A stretch of 11,994 nucleotides of DNA from an uncultured Mollicutes bacterium (GTDB lineage: Bacteria > Bacillota_I > Bacilli_A > Acholeplasmatales > Anaeroplasmataceae): the NCBI GenBank assembly GCA_947174685.1, contig CAMWJY010000008.1:1-11994 (forward strand), written 5' to 3'. Below the pieces are notes generated by a model, which made no database searches, had not been told where the DNA came from, and saw nothing but the letters and a program-made list of their open reading frames with translations. Shown piece by piece: positions 1-9,100 of the stretch. Numbering within the stretch: position 1 is the stretch's first letter; each line of letters starts with the position of its first letter. The translations under genes were made by a program, and so were the position numbers.

Positions 1-769
1 ACTCTTTATCGACATACCAGCCTTTAAAGACATATCCTTCTTTTGTTGGCTCCTGCAATTTATCCAGCTTGCTTCCCTTCGTTAGAGATACAGAAGCTAT
101 AGAGGTTCCGCCTTGACTGTCAAAAGTAACTGTATATACTGGTATTTTGTCCCACTTGGCATATAATGTAATATCTCTTTCGATAATATCATCTATATTC
201 CAAAGCGTTGTATACTCTTTATCGGCATACCAGCCTTTAAAGACATATCCTTCTTTTGTTGGCTCCTGTAATTCATCTAGCTTGCTTCCTTTTAATAAAG
301 ATATAGAAGCTACGGACGTTCCACCTTGACTGTCAAAGGTAATTGTATATACTGGTATTTTGTCCCATTTGGCATATAGAGTAACATCTTCTGATATACT
401 TGTATTTTCGATAGCCTTTGTAGTAAACTCGGCATCCAAATACCAACCGCCAAAGGTATATCCTTCCTCAACAAGCATAGGTAAACTAGCTGGTAAAGCT
501 AATACATTAGATAAACTTTCTGGCATAGCACCATGTCCTAAGTTATTATAGGTTATCGTATAAACCTTAGTCCATTTCGCATATAAATCTGTATCCTGTT
601 CGATTGTCTTTCCTGCAATAGCTTCTTGAGTAAAGTTTTCATCTAAAAACCAACCACCAAAGATATAACCATCTTCACTCAACACTGGCAATTCATCTGG
701 CAATTTTGATAAGTACTGGTTCTCAATGCGATTGCCATGCTGATTGTTTTCAAAGGTAATTTTGTAAGT
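1..769 (-). repeat. InlB B-type (Listeria-Bacteroides, Flg_new-like) repeat array in the beta-helix protein
   Basis: Repeat units end in the conserved LYAKW, with the Trp codons at 574-572, 367-365 and 154-152. Units are therefore 207 and 213 bases (69 and 71 residues), and a fourth unit is cut by the edge. Each carries the GYxFxGW(Y/F) core. Units 1 and 2 are of the 'GHG/LP' type; units 3 and 4 are of the classic 'FDSQGGT' type. Units 3 and 4 are close copies at DNA level: bases 1-154 match 214-367 with few differences, including a 43-base exact match (13-55 against 226-268). Such repeats form small beta-grasp-like stalk modules in Gram-positive surface proteins. Confidence 0.9.
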
Positions 770-2482
770 TCTTTCTACCAAAATTTTTTGAGCTGTAAAT
801 AAATTCGTTTGAAGTGTCCTAGTCGTTCCTTCAACCACTAACGGAACTGTAGTCGGATCAGTTAGGAAGATAGTATGCTCTCCATACGCTAAATCCTGAT
901 CATTATAGAGTGTTCCATCTACAAATATCTGTTTAGCATTTGTAACAAGCTTTCTTTCTTGCAACTCAAACGCCACTTCATTAAGATTAACTAATGCATC
1001 TACAGATAAATCTTCATATGCAGAAGTATCCATGACAAATACTTCTGTTTCATTTGATACATTACTGAAATTAGGCCCCGAAGTATTGGAATCATACCAT
1101 GTAGCTTTACCATTCGTTCTAACAATTTGTGTTCTTATAGATTGATTCACAATGCTATTGATATTGTTTCTCACAGTAACATTTGTAGGCATCGCATAAT
1201 TAAGATTATCTATTCTCACTTCTTCATTTGCAAATTTTGGAGAAATCATTTTATTCGATTCAATAGTAATATTTGTTACATCAGCAGTTTGCTCGTAGTT
1301 CATTAAGAGAAACAAAAATTCAGCACTGAAATTCTTTTTAATTTTTGTAATGCTAGAGGTATAGGAGTCTGTAGTATAAAATCTATTTATAAATATATTC
1401 TCTTTAATATGAACATTTCTAAACCAAAGATTGGTGTTCGCATTTTGAACATACAGCAGAATCATCGTATCCTCTAATACATTTTTATGAATTAAAAGAT
1501 TTTCACCATTTCTGAATTTAATACCACCATCTTGGTTCTTATTCATTCCTTTAAAGTAGTTCCCAACAACCTCTAATCCATTAAACATTTTAGCATAGAT
1601 GATATGGTCTCTATTATATCCGTCTGTGGATTGGGATCTATCTTCATATCTTTCTTCAGAAATATCTGTATTTATCGAAAAATGATTTCCAATAATCTTA
1701 GCATTTTTATCTGAGTTAATCACATTAATCGCAGACATAAAATATCCTTGATTGGATTTCTCCGATAAAATTCCTGAGGCTATAGCCTCTTCCTTTAAGG
1801 CTTTTGTTTCAGGACTAACAATGCTATTATCAATATCCTCTACTATTCCAAAATAATTATCTTGGATAAGTGCATTCTCTGTATAGTAAATAGAAAGACA
1901 TCTTCCTAAGCTATTTTCATCTCTAAAAAACAAATTTGATTTTATGGTAATCGTCTTATGATTCTTAGCGATATAGTAGCCAGTCCACTCTCCACCATTT
2001 TGATTATTCACTGGTTGTAAGCCTGTGGATATAGATAAATCTACTCGTTTCGCATTTGCAAAAATATTATTTTTAATGGTAATGTTCGTAGAGTTACTAT
2101 TTTGAAAATACATTGTAACGTTATCAAATATAATATGATCTATTGTAATATTCGTTACCTTTTCTTTTGTATCTCTTATATAGCTTTGATAGGTTGTACC
2201 TGTACCCCTGAAGATAGTTCCTTCTTCTCCGAATAAGGATACACCATCAGCCAAGACAACTGTACCATTAAATTTATATACGCCTTTACTAAAGAAGGCA
2301 TCCATTTTTCTAGTTTTACAGGTTATTAAGAAATTGTTGATTTCAGTAGTTTGATCTTCATTGGATTCTGTAATAAAATCCTTTGCATCTAAGCGATTCT
2401 TTTCAGCCGCATTTATAGAAACGCAGAACAGAAGAGAAATAAGTAAAATAAACAACCCAAATATTTTCTTTGCTATTTTCAT
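1..2482 (-). CDS. Secreted parallel beta-helix protein, possible PL6-like lyase, with C-terminal InlB B-type repeats (3' end off window)
   Basis: The reading frame is open for 827 codons from ATG at 2482 to the window edge, so the C-terminus is missing. Residues 1-26 are a signal peptide (Lys-rich start, hydrophobic core, SINAA end); Cys20 follows Phe, so it is not a lipobox. Residues about 35-460 form a right-handed parallel beta-helix: coils recur with an Asn-ladder pattern (TITIKSNLF, ALIQDNYFG, AKIIGNHFS, LEVVGNYF, VHIKENIF). Lys298 (IIYAKMF) and Arg324 (GGIKFRNG) sit on successive coils in a context that, from memory, resembles the catalytic Lys/Arg of PL6 chondroitinase B. A linker or Ig-like stretch (about 465-570) leads to three complete and one partial InlB B-type repeats from residue 572. 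The ATG overlaps the stop of the PL8 gene (ATGA), implying translational coupling. The role is probably extracellular cleavage or binding of a polysaccharide. The fold is fairly secure; the PL6 activity is a hypothesis, and a non-catalytic adhesin is possible. Confidence 0.85.
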   Translation of the reverse strand, partial: MKIAKKIFGLFILLISLLFCVSINAAEKNRLDAKDFITESNEDQTTEINNFLITCKTRKMDAFFSKGVYKFNGTVVLADGVSLFGEEGTIFRGTGTTYQSYIRDTKEKVTNITIDHIIFDNVTMYFQNSNSTNITIKNNIFANAKRVDLSISTGLQPVNNQNGGEWTGYYIAKNHKTITIKSNLFFRDENSLGRCLSIYYTENALIQDNYFGIVEDIDNSIVSPETKALKEEAIASGILSEKSNQGYFMSAINVINSDKNAKIIGNHFSINTDISEERYEDRSQSTDGYNRDHIIYAKMFNGLEVVGNYFKGMNKNQDGGIKFRNGENLLIHKNVLEDTMILLYVQNANTNLWFRNVHIKENIFINRFYTTDSYTSSITKIKKNFSAEFLFLLMNYEQTADVTNITIESNKMISPKFANEEVRIDNLNYAMPTNVTVRNNINSIVNQSIRTQIVRTNGKATWYDSNTSGPNFSNVSNETEVFVMDTSAYEDLSVDALVNLNEVAFELQERKLVTNAKQIFVDGTLYNDQDLAYGEHTIFLTDPTTVPLVVEGTTRTLQTNLFTAQKILVERTYKITFENNQHGNRIENQYLSKLPDELPVLSEDGYIFGGWFLDENFTQEAIAGKTIEQDTDLYAKWTKVYTITYNNLGHGAMPESLSNVLALPASLPMLVEEGYTFGGWYLDAEFTTKAIENTSISEDVTLYAKWDKIPVYTITFDSQGGTSVASISLLKGSKLDELQEPTKEGYVFKGWYADKEYTTLWNIDDIIERDITLYAKWDKIPVYTVTFDSQGGTSIASVSLTKGSKLDKLQEPTKEGYVFKGWYVDKE

Positions 2483-4572
2483 TGCTTTCTCCTATAAATT
2501 AATGTATGTTCGAAATAATCTTCGACTTTAAATGTATCCTCTTCTATTACGACATCTGCTTGAATACATTCATATTCGTTAATACTTAAGAATAGCTTTT
2601 GATTAGGAATGCTCGCAAATTTGATTGTGATTTGCTCCCCTTCCAATAAGGCTATCAGAGAGACACGACCTTGAATATGGAAATTCTCATATTCCCAAGA
2701 GAAATCATTAAAGCTATTGATAAAATAATACTTCTTATACTTTAAAATATGTGCACTTTTAAGAGTAGCAAGCTCATATTCATCCTGAATACATCTAATC
2801 TTTGGATAAAGCTGATACTCATATGCTTTAGGATTCTTATAATAAATTCTAGTTCCTTTAAAATGCTTAAGAGTGTCATCCTCATTTAAATTCATATCAT
2901 AATAAGAACGCTTATCTTCAAATTGTTCAATTATAGGCTTTTGTTTACAAATCAGCTTGAAGCTTGCTTCTATTGCATCCTTATGATGAATATAAGGTTC
3001 ATCAAAGCTATAAATCGTTGAAACAAAGTCCTCATCTGAAGAAATGTTAGTGCCGATTGCCACGATAGAATTCTCTAAAACCATTTTAGAAAAATATCCT
3101 TTTACCGTATTGTTTTGATGAAAACAAGTATTTAAAACTGTATCATAAGCCACACCAGCCGAAATCAAATTCTCCATAGGTGTATTTGCCGCTTCTGGTT
3201 TTAATATATTTGTTGAACCATTACGATAATAAGGATTGATTTTCAAAATTTCATCTTCAGCAAATGGTTCATTAAAATATACATCAAATGTGAAATTGGA
3301 TTGATAGTAGCCCAACAAATTCTCATTATTCATACATTCGTAGTTTGCTATACGATTTGAATATGAGGATATTGCTATAAGATATTCTTTATTTCTCTTA
3401 ACATATCGATTCATCGAGTTAAAGGCATAGGCCTTTGGATTATAATCATAACAATGCTCTTCATTAAAAATATAATCTATAAAGCCTTGCTTACAAAACA
3501 GCTTTGAAAGCTTACGGAAAGATTTCATTATTACATTAAAGCTATAATGTGCTCCTTTTTTCCTACTAGATGATCTTCCTCGAACACAATCTAACGCTCT
3601 TTGACGATAAATAAATGGCATATAAGACTTTTCTAGAAGTACATATAATTCCTCAAAGTATTTTGTACAATCTATTTCTAATAAGAAATACACATCAAGA
3701 ATTTTAACAATGGAACTTAATAAAACTTCACCATAGGATGCTGTATAAGGAATATTGGAGTGATAAAGAAAACCACCATCCTTATAAAATCCGTTTCCTT
3801 CTTCTGTGATTTTTAATAAATCGGGAAGAAGGGAATGTAAGTACATAATTTCTTCTTGATTTTGAAGAAGCATATTTCTAAGTAAACAAATATAAATATT
3901 ATCTGCTAAATTTGCATAGTTTGTTTTAAGCCGATTTACATTAGGATAATTCCTTCTGTAGTATTCATATAAAGGATTGGGCAAGTAGAAATTTTCTATT
4001 GCCATATAGGTGAATAGATCCTCTTTAGAAACATAATCATATAATAAGATCATCATTTCATTTAAGCATCTTGATACACCAATTTCAAATACCCACCAAT
4101 TTCCTACATAGTTTATTTTCCCGCTATATTCCTTTTGAATATTCATTTGTAATTCGTTCAAAACCTTTTGAATCAAAATTTCATTCTTAAGAATTATACC
4201 TTGCTTTGCAAGACTTAATAATCTTTTAAAGATGTGATAAATTCGTTCTGTGTTTTCCTTAGGTAAATTCTTATATAAATCCTGAATTTCTAAAGCATTC
4301 GTTTCGATAGTTTCTAATAAAGAGCTTTTGTAAGTTCGTAGAATTCCTTCAAGCTTAGGATTCCAAGCCTTCAAAATAAATTCTACATCCTTATGCTCTT
4401 CTATCATACAGAAAGAGAAATGACCTAGGTAGATTGCATAAGCTCCTTGATTAGATATAGGAAGACAGGCATTTCTTCCATCCACTTGATATTTGATATC
4501 AATGCAATCAAGGTCTTTTAATACCTTGACCTCTAGATAAAAGTTACCTTGCTTATCATTATGAAATTCCAC
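2479..4572 (-). CDS. Polysaccharide lyase family 8 (hyaluronate/chondroitin/xanthan lyase-like), no signal peptide
   Basis: The 697-residue product shows the PL8 signatures in order: NWWVFEIGVSR (158-168; aromatic patch Trp159/Trp160, family NWWxxEIG), TNYANLAD with the likely catalytic Asn221, GGFLYHSNIPYTASYG with His271 and Tyr280 at the nine-residue spacing of pneumococcal hyaluronate lyase His399/Tyr408, RGRSSSR (331-337), and FNSMNR (384-389) and SNRIANYE (405-412) of the beta-sandwich domain. PL8 enzymes cleave uronic-acid polysaccharides by beta-elimination, leaving unsaturated uronyl ends. The protein starts directly with a small beta-rich stretch (1-70) and then the alpha/alpha toroid; there is no hydrophobic leader, and an in-frame TAA at 4593-4591 rules out a longer form. 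It is therefore probably cytoplasmic, unusual for a family that is normally secreted. The start is GTG, fixed by AAAGGAG 8 bases upstream. The gene lies 29 bases after the binding-protein gene and overlaps the beta-helix gene by 4 bases. The exact substrate cannot be read from sequence. Confidence 0.9.
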   Translation of the reverse strand: MEFHNDKQGNFYLEVKVLKDLDCIDIKYQVDGRNACLPISNQGAYAIYLGHFSFCMIEEHKDVEFILKAWNPKLEGILRTYKSSLLETIETNALEIQDLYKNLPKENTERIYHIFKRLLSLAKQGIILKNEILIQKVLNELQMNIQKEYSGKINYVGNWWVFEIGVSRCLNEMMILLYDYVSKEDLFTYMAIENFYLPNPLYEYYRRNYPNVNRLKTNYANLADNIYICLLRNMLLQNQEEIMYLHSLLPDLLKITEEGNGFYKDGGFLYHSNIPYTASYGEVLLSSIVKILDVYFLLEIDCTKYFEELYVLLEKSYMPFIYRQRALDCVRGRSSSRKKGAHYSFNVIMKSFRKLSKLFCKQGFIDYIFNEEHCYDYNPKAYAFNSMNRYVKRNKEYLIAISSYSNRIANYECMNNENLLGYYQSNFTFDVYFNEPFAEDEILKINPYYRNGSTNILKPEAANTPMENLISAGVAYDTVLNTCFHQNNTVKGYFSKMVLENSIVAIGTNISSDEDFVSTIYSFDEPYIHHKDAIEASFKLICKQKPIIEQFEDKRSYYDMNLNEDDTLKHFKGTRIYYKNPKAYEYQLYPKIRCIQDEYELATLKSAHILKYKKYYFINSFNDFSWEYENFHIQGRVSLIALLEGEQITIKFASIPNQKLFLSINEYECIQADVVIEEDTFKVEDYFEHTLIYRRKQ
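2483..2493 (-). promoter_or_regulatory. Ribosome binding site of the beta-helix gene, inside the end of the PL8 gene
   Basis: AGGAG (2493-2489) lies 6 bases before the ATG at 2482. It is formed by the last sense codons of the upstream PL8 gene (AGG AGA AAG CAA), whose TGA stop overlaps this ATG. This arrangement favours termination-reinitiation coupling. Confidence 0.85.
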
Positions 4573-4587
4573 TAGATCATCTCCTTT
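4573..4587 (-). promoter_or_regulatory. Strong ribosome binding site that fixes a GTG start for the PL8 gene
   Basis: AAAGGAG (4587-4581) is followed by 8 bases and then GTG at 4572. The ATG right after the Shine-Dalgarno (4580-4578) reads ATG ATC TAG and stops at once, so GTG is the only sensible start. This site occupies most of the 29-base gap (4573-4601); no terminator or promoter is visible there. Confidence 0.85.
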
Positions 4588-4601
4588 CTTTTAGTTTTTT
4601 A

Positions 4602-6164
4602 TTACTTTACATATTTTTGAAGTGTAGTAGTAATTGCTTTAGTACCAGCTTTTTCCATAGCTGCAACAAAGGCATCCCATTCTCCTTGAGCAATGTTGGT
4701 TGTTCCCTTGTTTAACCATTGACTTACTTGGTCTAAGTAAACAGTATTTACACCACTTCTATAAGCATTTACTGATTGATAATCAGCATTAGATAACTTA
4801 ATATTAGGATAAATTAATTTATTGTAGTCTAAATTTAAATACTTTTCCTCTTCATAAAGCTTCATTGCCTTCTTAGCTGGCTCTGATAACCAAGCTTCCT
4901 CATAATCAAAAGTTTGAAGACCTGGAGTTTGAAGCTGACAACCAATATTATAAAGATTAGCTAAAGCTGTTGCCTTATCGTTTAAGATTTTATTGGTATA
5001 GCTATAAGTAGAACCACTCTTTGTAAAATGCTCTCCTTCAATACCAAAGTTTAATTGCTCATGACCTGTTTCAGTGAAGAAATAATCAATCCACTTCATT
5101 AGCTTAATTTGATCTTCTTCGCTTGTAGAAGCATTAATTGCTGTAACAGTACCAATTTCCTTACGAATTGTTGGTTCATATTTAGAACCATCACTTCTTG
5201 TAGGTGGAGCAATACAAATCAACTCAAATTTTCCTTCAATCTTAGAATCTGTATTTAAGTTTTCTGCATATACTTCATCATTGAAGGAATAAGTAGTACC
5301 AATCCAGTCATGAGTAGCACCACCACTATTTTGTGCAAAATAAGTAACACGCTTATCTTCTGTTGCAGGAGTTAAGACATTTGGATCAATTAATCCTTCC
5401 TTAAACCAGCCAGCAATATTTTCAATAGCTGTTTTGAATTCTGGCATTGTAGCACCATATTGAACCTTACCATCCTTATCAAGATAGTATTCTGCAGTAG
5501 CTCCCCATAAAGAAGCAAGCTCTGAAATTGCAAAATCTAAATCTCTATCAAAATATGGATAAATATTCGTAAAGCTTGTCAATAAGCTCTTATTGTCCTT
5601 AAATGCTTTTAATAAGTCATGGAAGTTTTCTACTGTCATAGCATCTAAATTATCTTTATCAATTCCCTTAGGAAGTAGATTATTTTTAGCAAGCTTGTTT
5701 ACCCAGTCTTGTCTAACAAAGAATGCCTTTGCAGTCTTTCCATCAGTATAGAATGGGATACCATAGATTTTTCCATCACTTGCAGTTGCCCATGCCTTCT
5801 TCTCAGGGTTTTCATCAAAGAATTTCTTTAGGTTAGGAGCATGTGCTTCAATTAAAGGTGTTAAATCTACAAAGATACCATCCTTTAATGCAGTTGCCTC
5901 AATTGTATCTTGATCATGAACGACTAAGTTTGCATCCTTTCCTCTTAAATTATAAATTGTACTATAATTTGAGTCATATTTTTGTAATACACCTGTAAGC
6001 TCTATACCAGCATATTCATTTGCCTTTTGGAATACAGGCATATCAGAACGATAAATATAACTATCTTGGTATAAGAAAATCGTAAGCTCTGAACTTCCAC
6101 CACAGGAAGCAAGAGTTAAAACACTAATCGCTAGTAGAGCTATCGTCAGTAATAGTTTCTTCAT
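4602..6164 (-). CDS. Lipoprotein substrate-binding protein of an oligosaccharide ABC importer (LplA/AlgQ-type)
   Basis: The 520-residue product has a type II signal peptide with lipobox LTLASC (Cys21) followed by GGSS, so it should be lipid-anchored outside the membrane. The mature part has features of the long family 1 extracellular solute-binding proteins: VVHDQDTIEA/LTPLIEAHAP near 80-110, DGKIYGIPFYTDG (130-142), an FGIEGEHFT motif (373-381) like the conserved 'GIEGkhY' of LplA-type proteins, and a C-terminal WDAFVAAMEKAGTK (496-509) helix. About 500 residues is the family norm for binders of oligosaccharides, for example alginate-binding AlgQ proteins and the unsaturated glycosaminoglycan disaccharide binder of Streptobacillus moniliformis. 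Its place between lyase genes suggests it captures lyase products. The cognate permeases and ATPase are not in the window. The start at 6164 gives a perfect leader and has a Shine-Dalgarno; it lies 41 bases inside the end of the upstream lyase gene. Confidence 0.9.
   Translation of the reverse strand: MKKLLLTIALLAISVLTLASCGGSSELTIFLYQDSYIYRSDMPVFQKANEYAGIELTGVLQKYDSNYSTIYNLRGKDANLVVHDQDTIEATALKDGIFVDLTPLIEAHAPNLKKFFDENPEKKAWATASDGKIYGIPFYTDGKTAKAFFVRQDWVNKLAKNNLLPKGIDKDNLDAMTVENFHDLLKAFKDNKSLLTSFTNIYPYFDRDLDFAISELASLWGATAEYYLDKDGKVQYGATMPEFKTAIENIAGWFKEGLIDPNVLTPATEDKRVTYFAQNSGGATHDWIGTTYSFNDEVYAENLNTDSKIEGKFELICIAPPTRSDGSKYEPTIRKEIGTVTAINASTSEEDQIKLMKWIDYFFTETGHEQLNFGIEGEHFTKSGSTYSYTNKILNDKATALANLYNIGCQLQTPGLQTFDYEEAWLSEPAKKAMKLYEEEKYLNLDYNKLIYPNIKLSNADYQSVNAYRSGVNTVYLDQVSQWLNKGTTNIAQGEWDAFVAAMEKAGTKAITTTLQKYVK
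6124..6164 (-). other. 41-base coding overlap between lyase tail and lipoprotein leader
   Basis: The final codons of the 1561-residue lyase (tail NEETITDDSSTSD, stop TAG at 6126-6124) and the first codons of the lipoprotein (leader MKKLLLTIALLA) use the same bases in different frames. Both ends look genuine: the lyase tail follows a TM helix and basic stop-transfer cluster, and the lipoprotein needs this start to keep its n-region. Confidence 0.9.
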
Positions 6165-9100
6165 TTCTTTTTCCTCTTTTCTTCATAAGTATAACTGCAA
6201 CCACAACTGCAGCAGCTACTAAAGCTAAACCACCACAAACACAACCTATAATAATACCAATGTTATTATTTCCACTTGCTGTTTGAGGTTGATAATTATT
6301 GTGATAAAATTCAACCTTAGAAATTGTTGTCTTTTCATCATTGTTATTTCCATTAAATACAATTTTAATATATTTAGCTTCTATAAAGCCTAACGAATAA
6401 ACCTCATCACCCATATTATTTGTGCTTTGACCACCAAAATAACAAGTTGTCCAGTTTTCGCCATCTAAGCTATAATATATATCAAAGTAATATGTATTTA
6501 ATAAACCACCTGAAAAACGCATTAATACATTTGTAATAGTTTCATTTTTTTCGAATTCGAATATCACAATTTCTCTTTTTTCAGAAGTAAATGTCGTAGT
6601 CCTTTCTCCATCAAGAAGATTTTCAACACCGCTACTTCCTGTAACATTTACTACTGGTATTTGTGTGAATTCCTCATATCCATCAATGATGGTATCAACA
6701 ACAAATCTATATAAATATTCTTTTGTTTCTTCTGTTTCTAAATTTTGAACAATAACCTTTGTGAATTGATTAAAGGATTTTGATTTTTCAATAGTTACAG
6801 AATATTTTGATTTGTCATAAGTTACTTTTAAATTTGGAACCTCACGAACAGTATTATCTAATTTAACGATATACTGATACTGATAAGGATTGAAAACATA
6901 TTTAAACTTGTTTCCTAATTCTGCTTCTACTTCAATATTATCTACTGCAATATCAACAGATGGTTTAACTTCCTCTAAGCTCCAGCTATCAAGTGGAACA
7001 ATATTATACTTTTCAAATTCTGTAATTTCGTCTAGAGATGGAACAAAGACTACATTTAATGTAGCTGAAGTAACATTTTCTAGTTTGATAATTAGTTTAT
7101 TTACACCCGTGTTATCTAAGTTACAGAATTCTCCAATTGTTCCAGGTAATGGAGTATTACCTGACATAATACTAAATGTTCCAACTTCGCTATTAATATA
7201 AGCATATACACTCTTTCCATTTAGAATTAATCTAGCAAGCTTATCATTGATAATTTCAATTTTAGCCTCAGTATGAGCACTCCAATAAACTACAGATTCA
7301 TCACGTAATTCAAACTCATCTTGAATCATTATCTTTGTTCTATTATCAAAGAATTTCAATCCACGATAAGCAGAGATGGCATCTGACTTATAAACCCTTG
7401 ATAAATCAACGATAGAATATCCACCTGAAGCATTTGTTTCAAATTTTATGATTGGAGCATATTCATATTGATCTTGTTGTATAACAGGATTCTTCTCAGG
7501 ATTAAATACTAATGTATTCTGTCCTTGAGCACTCTTTTTATAATAAGTCCATCTTTGATACTCATAGTCCCAGAATCCATTTGGAACAGGATAGTCTCCT
7601 GTATATCTTTCATCTGAGTAATTTCCTATGAATCTTTCACCATATGCATATATCTCAAATGTTCCACTATCTAAGTTTCTATGAGCAAATGAACCACTTG
7701 GAACATCAATTCCTTTTAAACCTGTAAAGATAGCCATTTCATCTCCAAAGGCAGAACGGAATGTTGCAAGCTCGTGATCCTCTAGTAAAAAGTCTAGTGG
7801 ATCCATATTATGTAAATCAATCTCATCAAACAATCCTGGTCTATACCATAATAAATTCATTATGTTATATTGCTCATTTTCATCAGCTAATTTACTTAAA
7901 ACAGCCGCATTAATATTAGATTCATCTATTCTTGTATACCACAATAAGGCAGGTTGATTATTAGAGAATTCACTTTCAGCATAATAGAAAGTCTCGTGAT
8001 TTGGACTTGAACTATAAAGTGGATAATTAATATAATTCATTATACCTTTAATATCACTCAATCCAAAAGAATTAATTTTTCCATCTGTCTCACCATAAAG
8101 ATTTCTTAAAGTAGCAAGAAGAGAAACAATATTTCTATGTGCATAAATTGAATAAGATGGTCCTTCTGGGAAACCACCAGAATCAGAATAATGAACTAAA
8201 CCAGTCTGTAAAAATTTGAATGCTGTAATAATAACCTTTGCAGACATTTCTCTAACATTTACTGTTTCAGTTTGTCCTTGAACTGTTGCTACTATATCTT
8301 TATCATAGCTTAATGTGGATAAAGCAGCCATAGCTAAATCTCCACAAATCAATAAACAGTGGTTATTACCATGTAATAAAACATTTACATTTTGAAGAGT
8401 TTCAAAGAAATAGAAGCCCTCTTCATATAATGCTTTCATTACCATTTCCTTTTGTTCATCATTTAAGGAATCTTTAATATAACTATATGCAAAAGCCACA
8501 CTATAAGTAACCATTGCTGCATCTAAGAATCCGTTAGTAGCTTCACCCCAAGTAAGTCTTCTTGTCTGATCTTGGTTTTCAGAGAAGTTTTCATCTTGAA
8601 CTAAATATCTCATTTGTTCCCAACTACGCTCTGCATATTCCTTCTTACCAGTAACCTGATAAAGAATTGCAAATTGTTCCATTGCAGAACGACCATTTGC
8701 TGGAATTGTAGTTGCCTTATAATAAGCTAAGTTCTTCTCATAGTAATCTACCCAACGTGTAATGTATTCATCATTTGCTTCATAGCCTGAACGTATTTCA
8801 GAAATCCAATCACTATTACTTAGCATATATAGCTCATCTAATTTTCCACTGGAAGCTAATTCATCAAACTTAAAGTCTTCTTCTCCTGGTAAAACATAGA
8901 TGGTTGTGGAAACTACAGATGTTTTTGTTCCATTATGAATTGTTAGATTAAATGAATCATAACCATAGAATCCAGCTTTAGGAGTATAGTTATATAATAC
9001 ACCATGGATTACTTTTCCTGTATTTGAATAATATCTATCTTGAATTTCTTGAACAGTACCATCTAAGAAAAGCTCAACCTTTCCACCATTCTTTGTGGTT

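Noticed and set aside
147..551. Plus-strand open frames of about 60 codons
   Set aside because: They lie antisense to the InlB-type repeats, repeat each other (both begin MSHLAY, the antisense of the AKW region) and have no ribosome site or family signal.
2479..2481. TGA read as Trp (mycoplasma code)
   Set aside because: All Trp positions in recognisable motifs use TGG, and the TGA forms an ATGA overlap with a well-supported next start, so the standard code fits better.
6124..6164. Overlap considered as a frameshift joining lyase and lipoprotein
   Set aside because: The lyase has a complete C-terminus (TM, basic cluster, tail, stop) and the lipoprotein a complete leader with its own ribosome site, so these are two genes.
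6890..7201. Plus-strand open frame of 103 codons
   Set aside because: It lies wholly antisense to the heparinase II/III-like gene, with low-complexity Ser/Thr/Leu composition and no supporting start signals.
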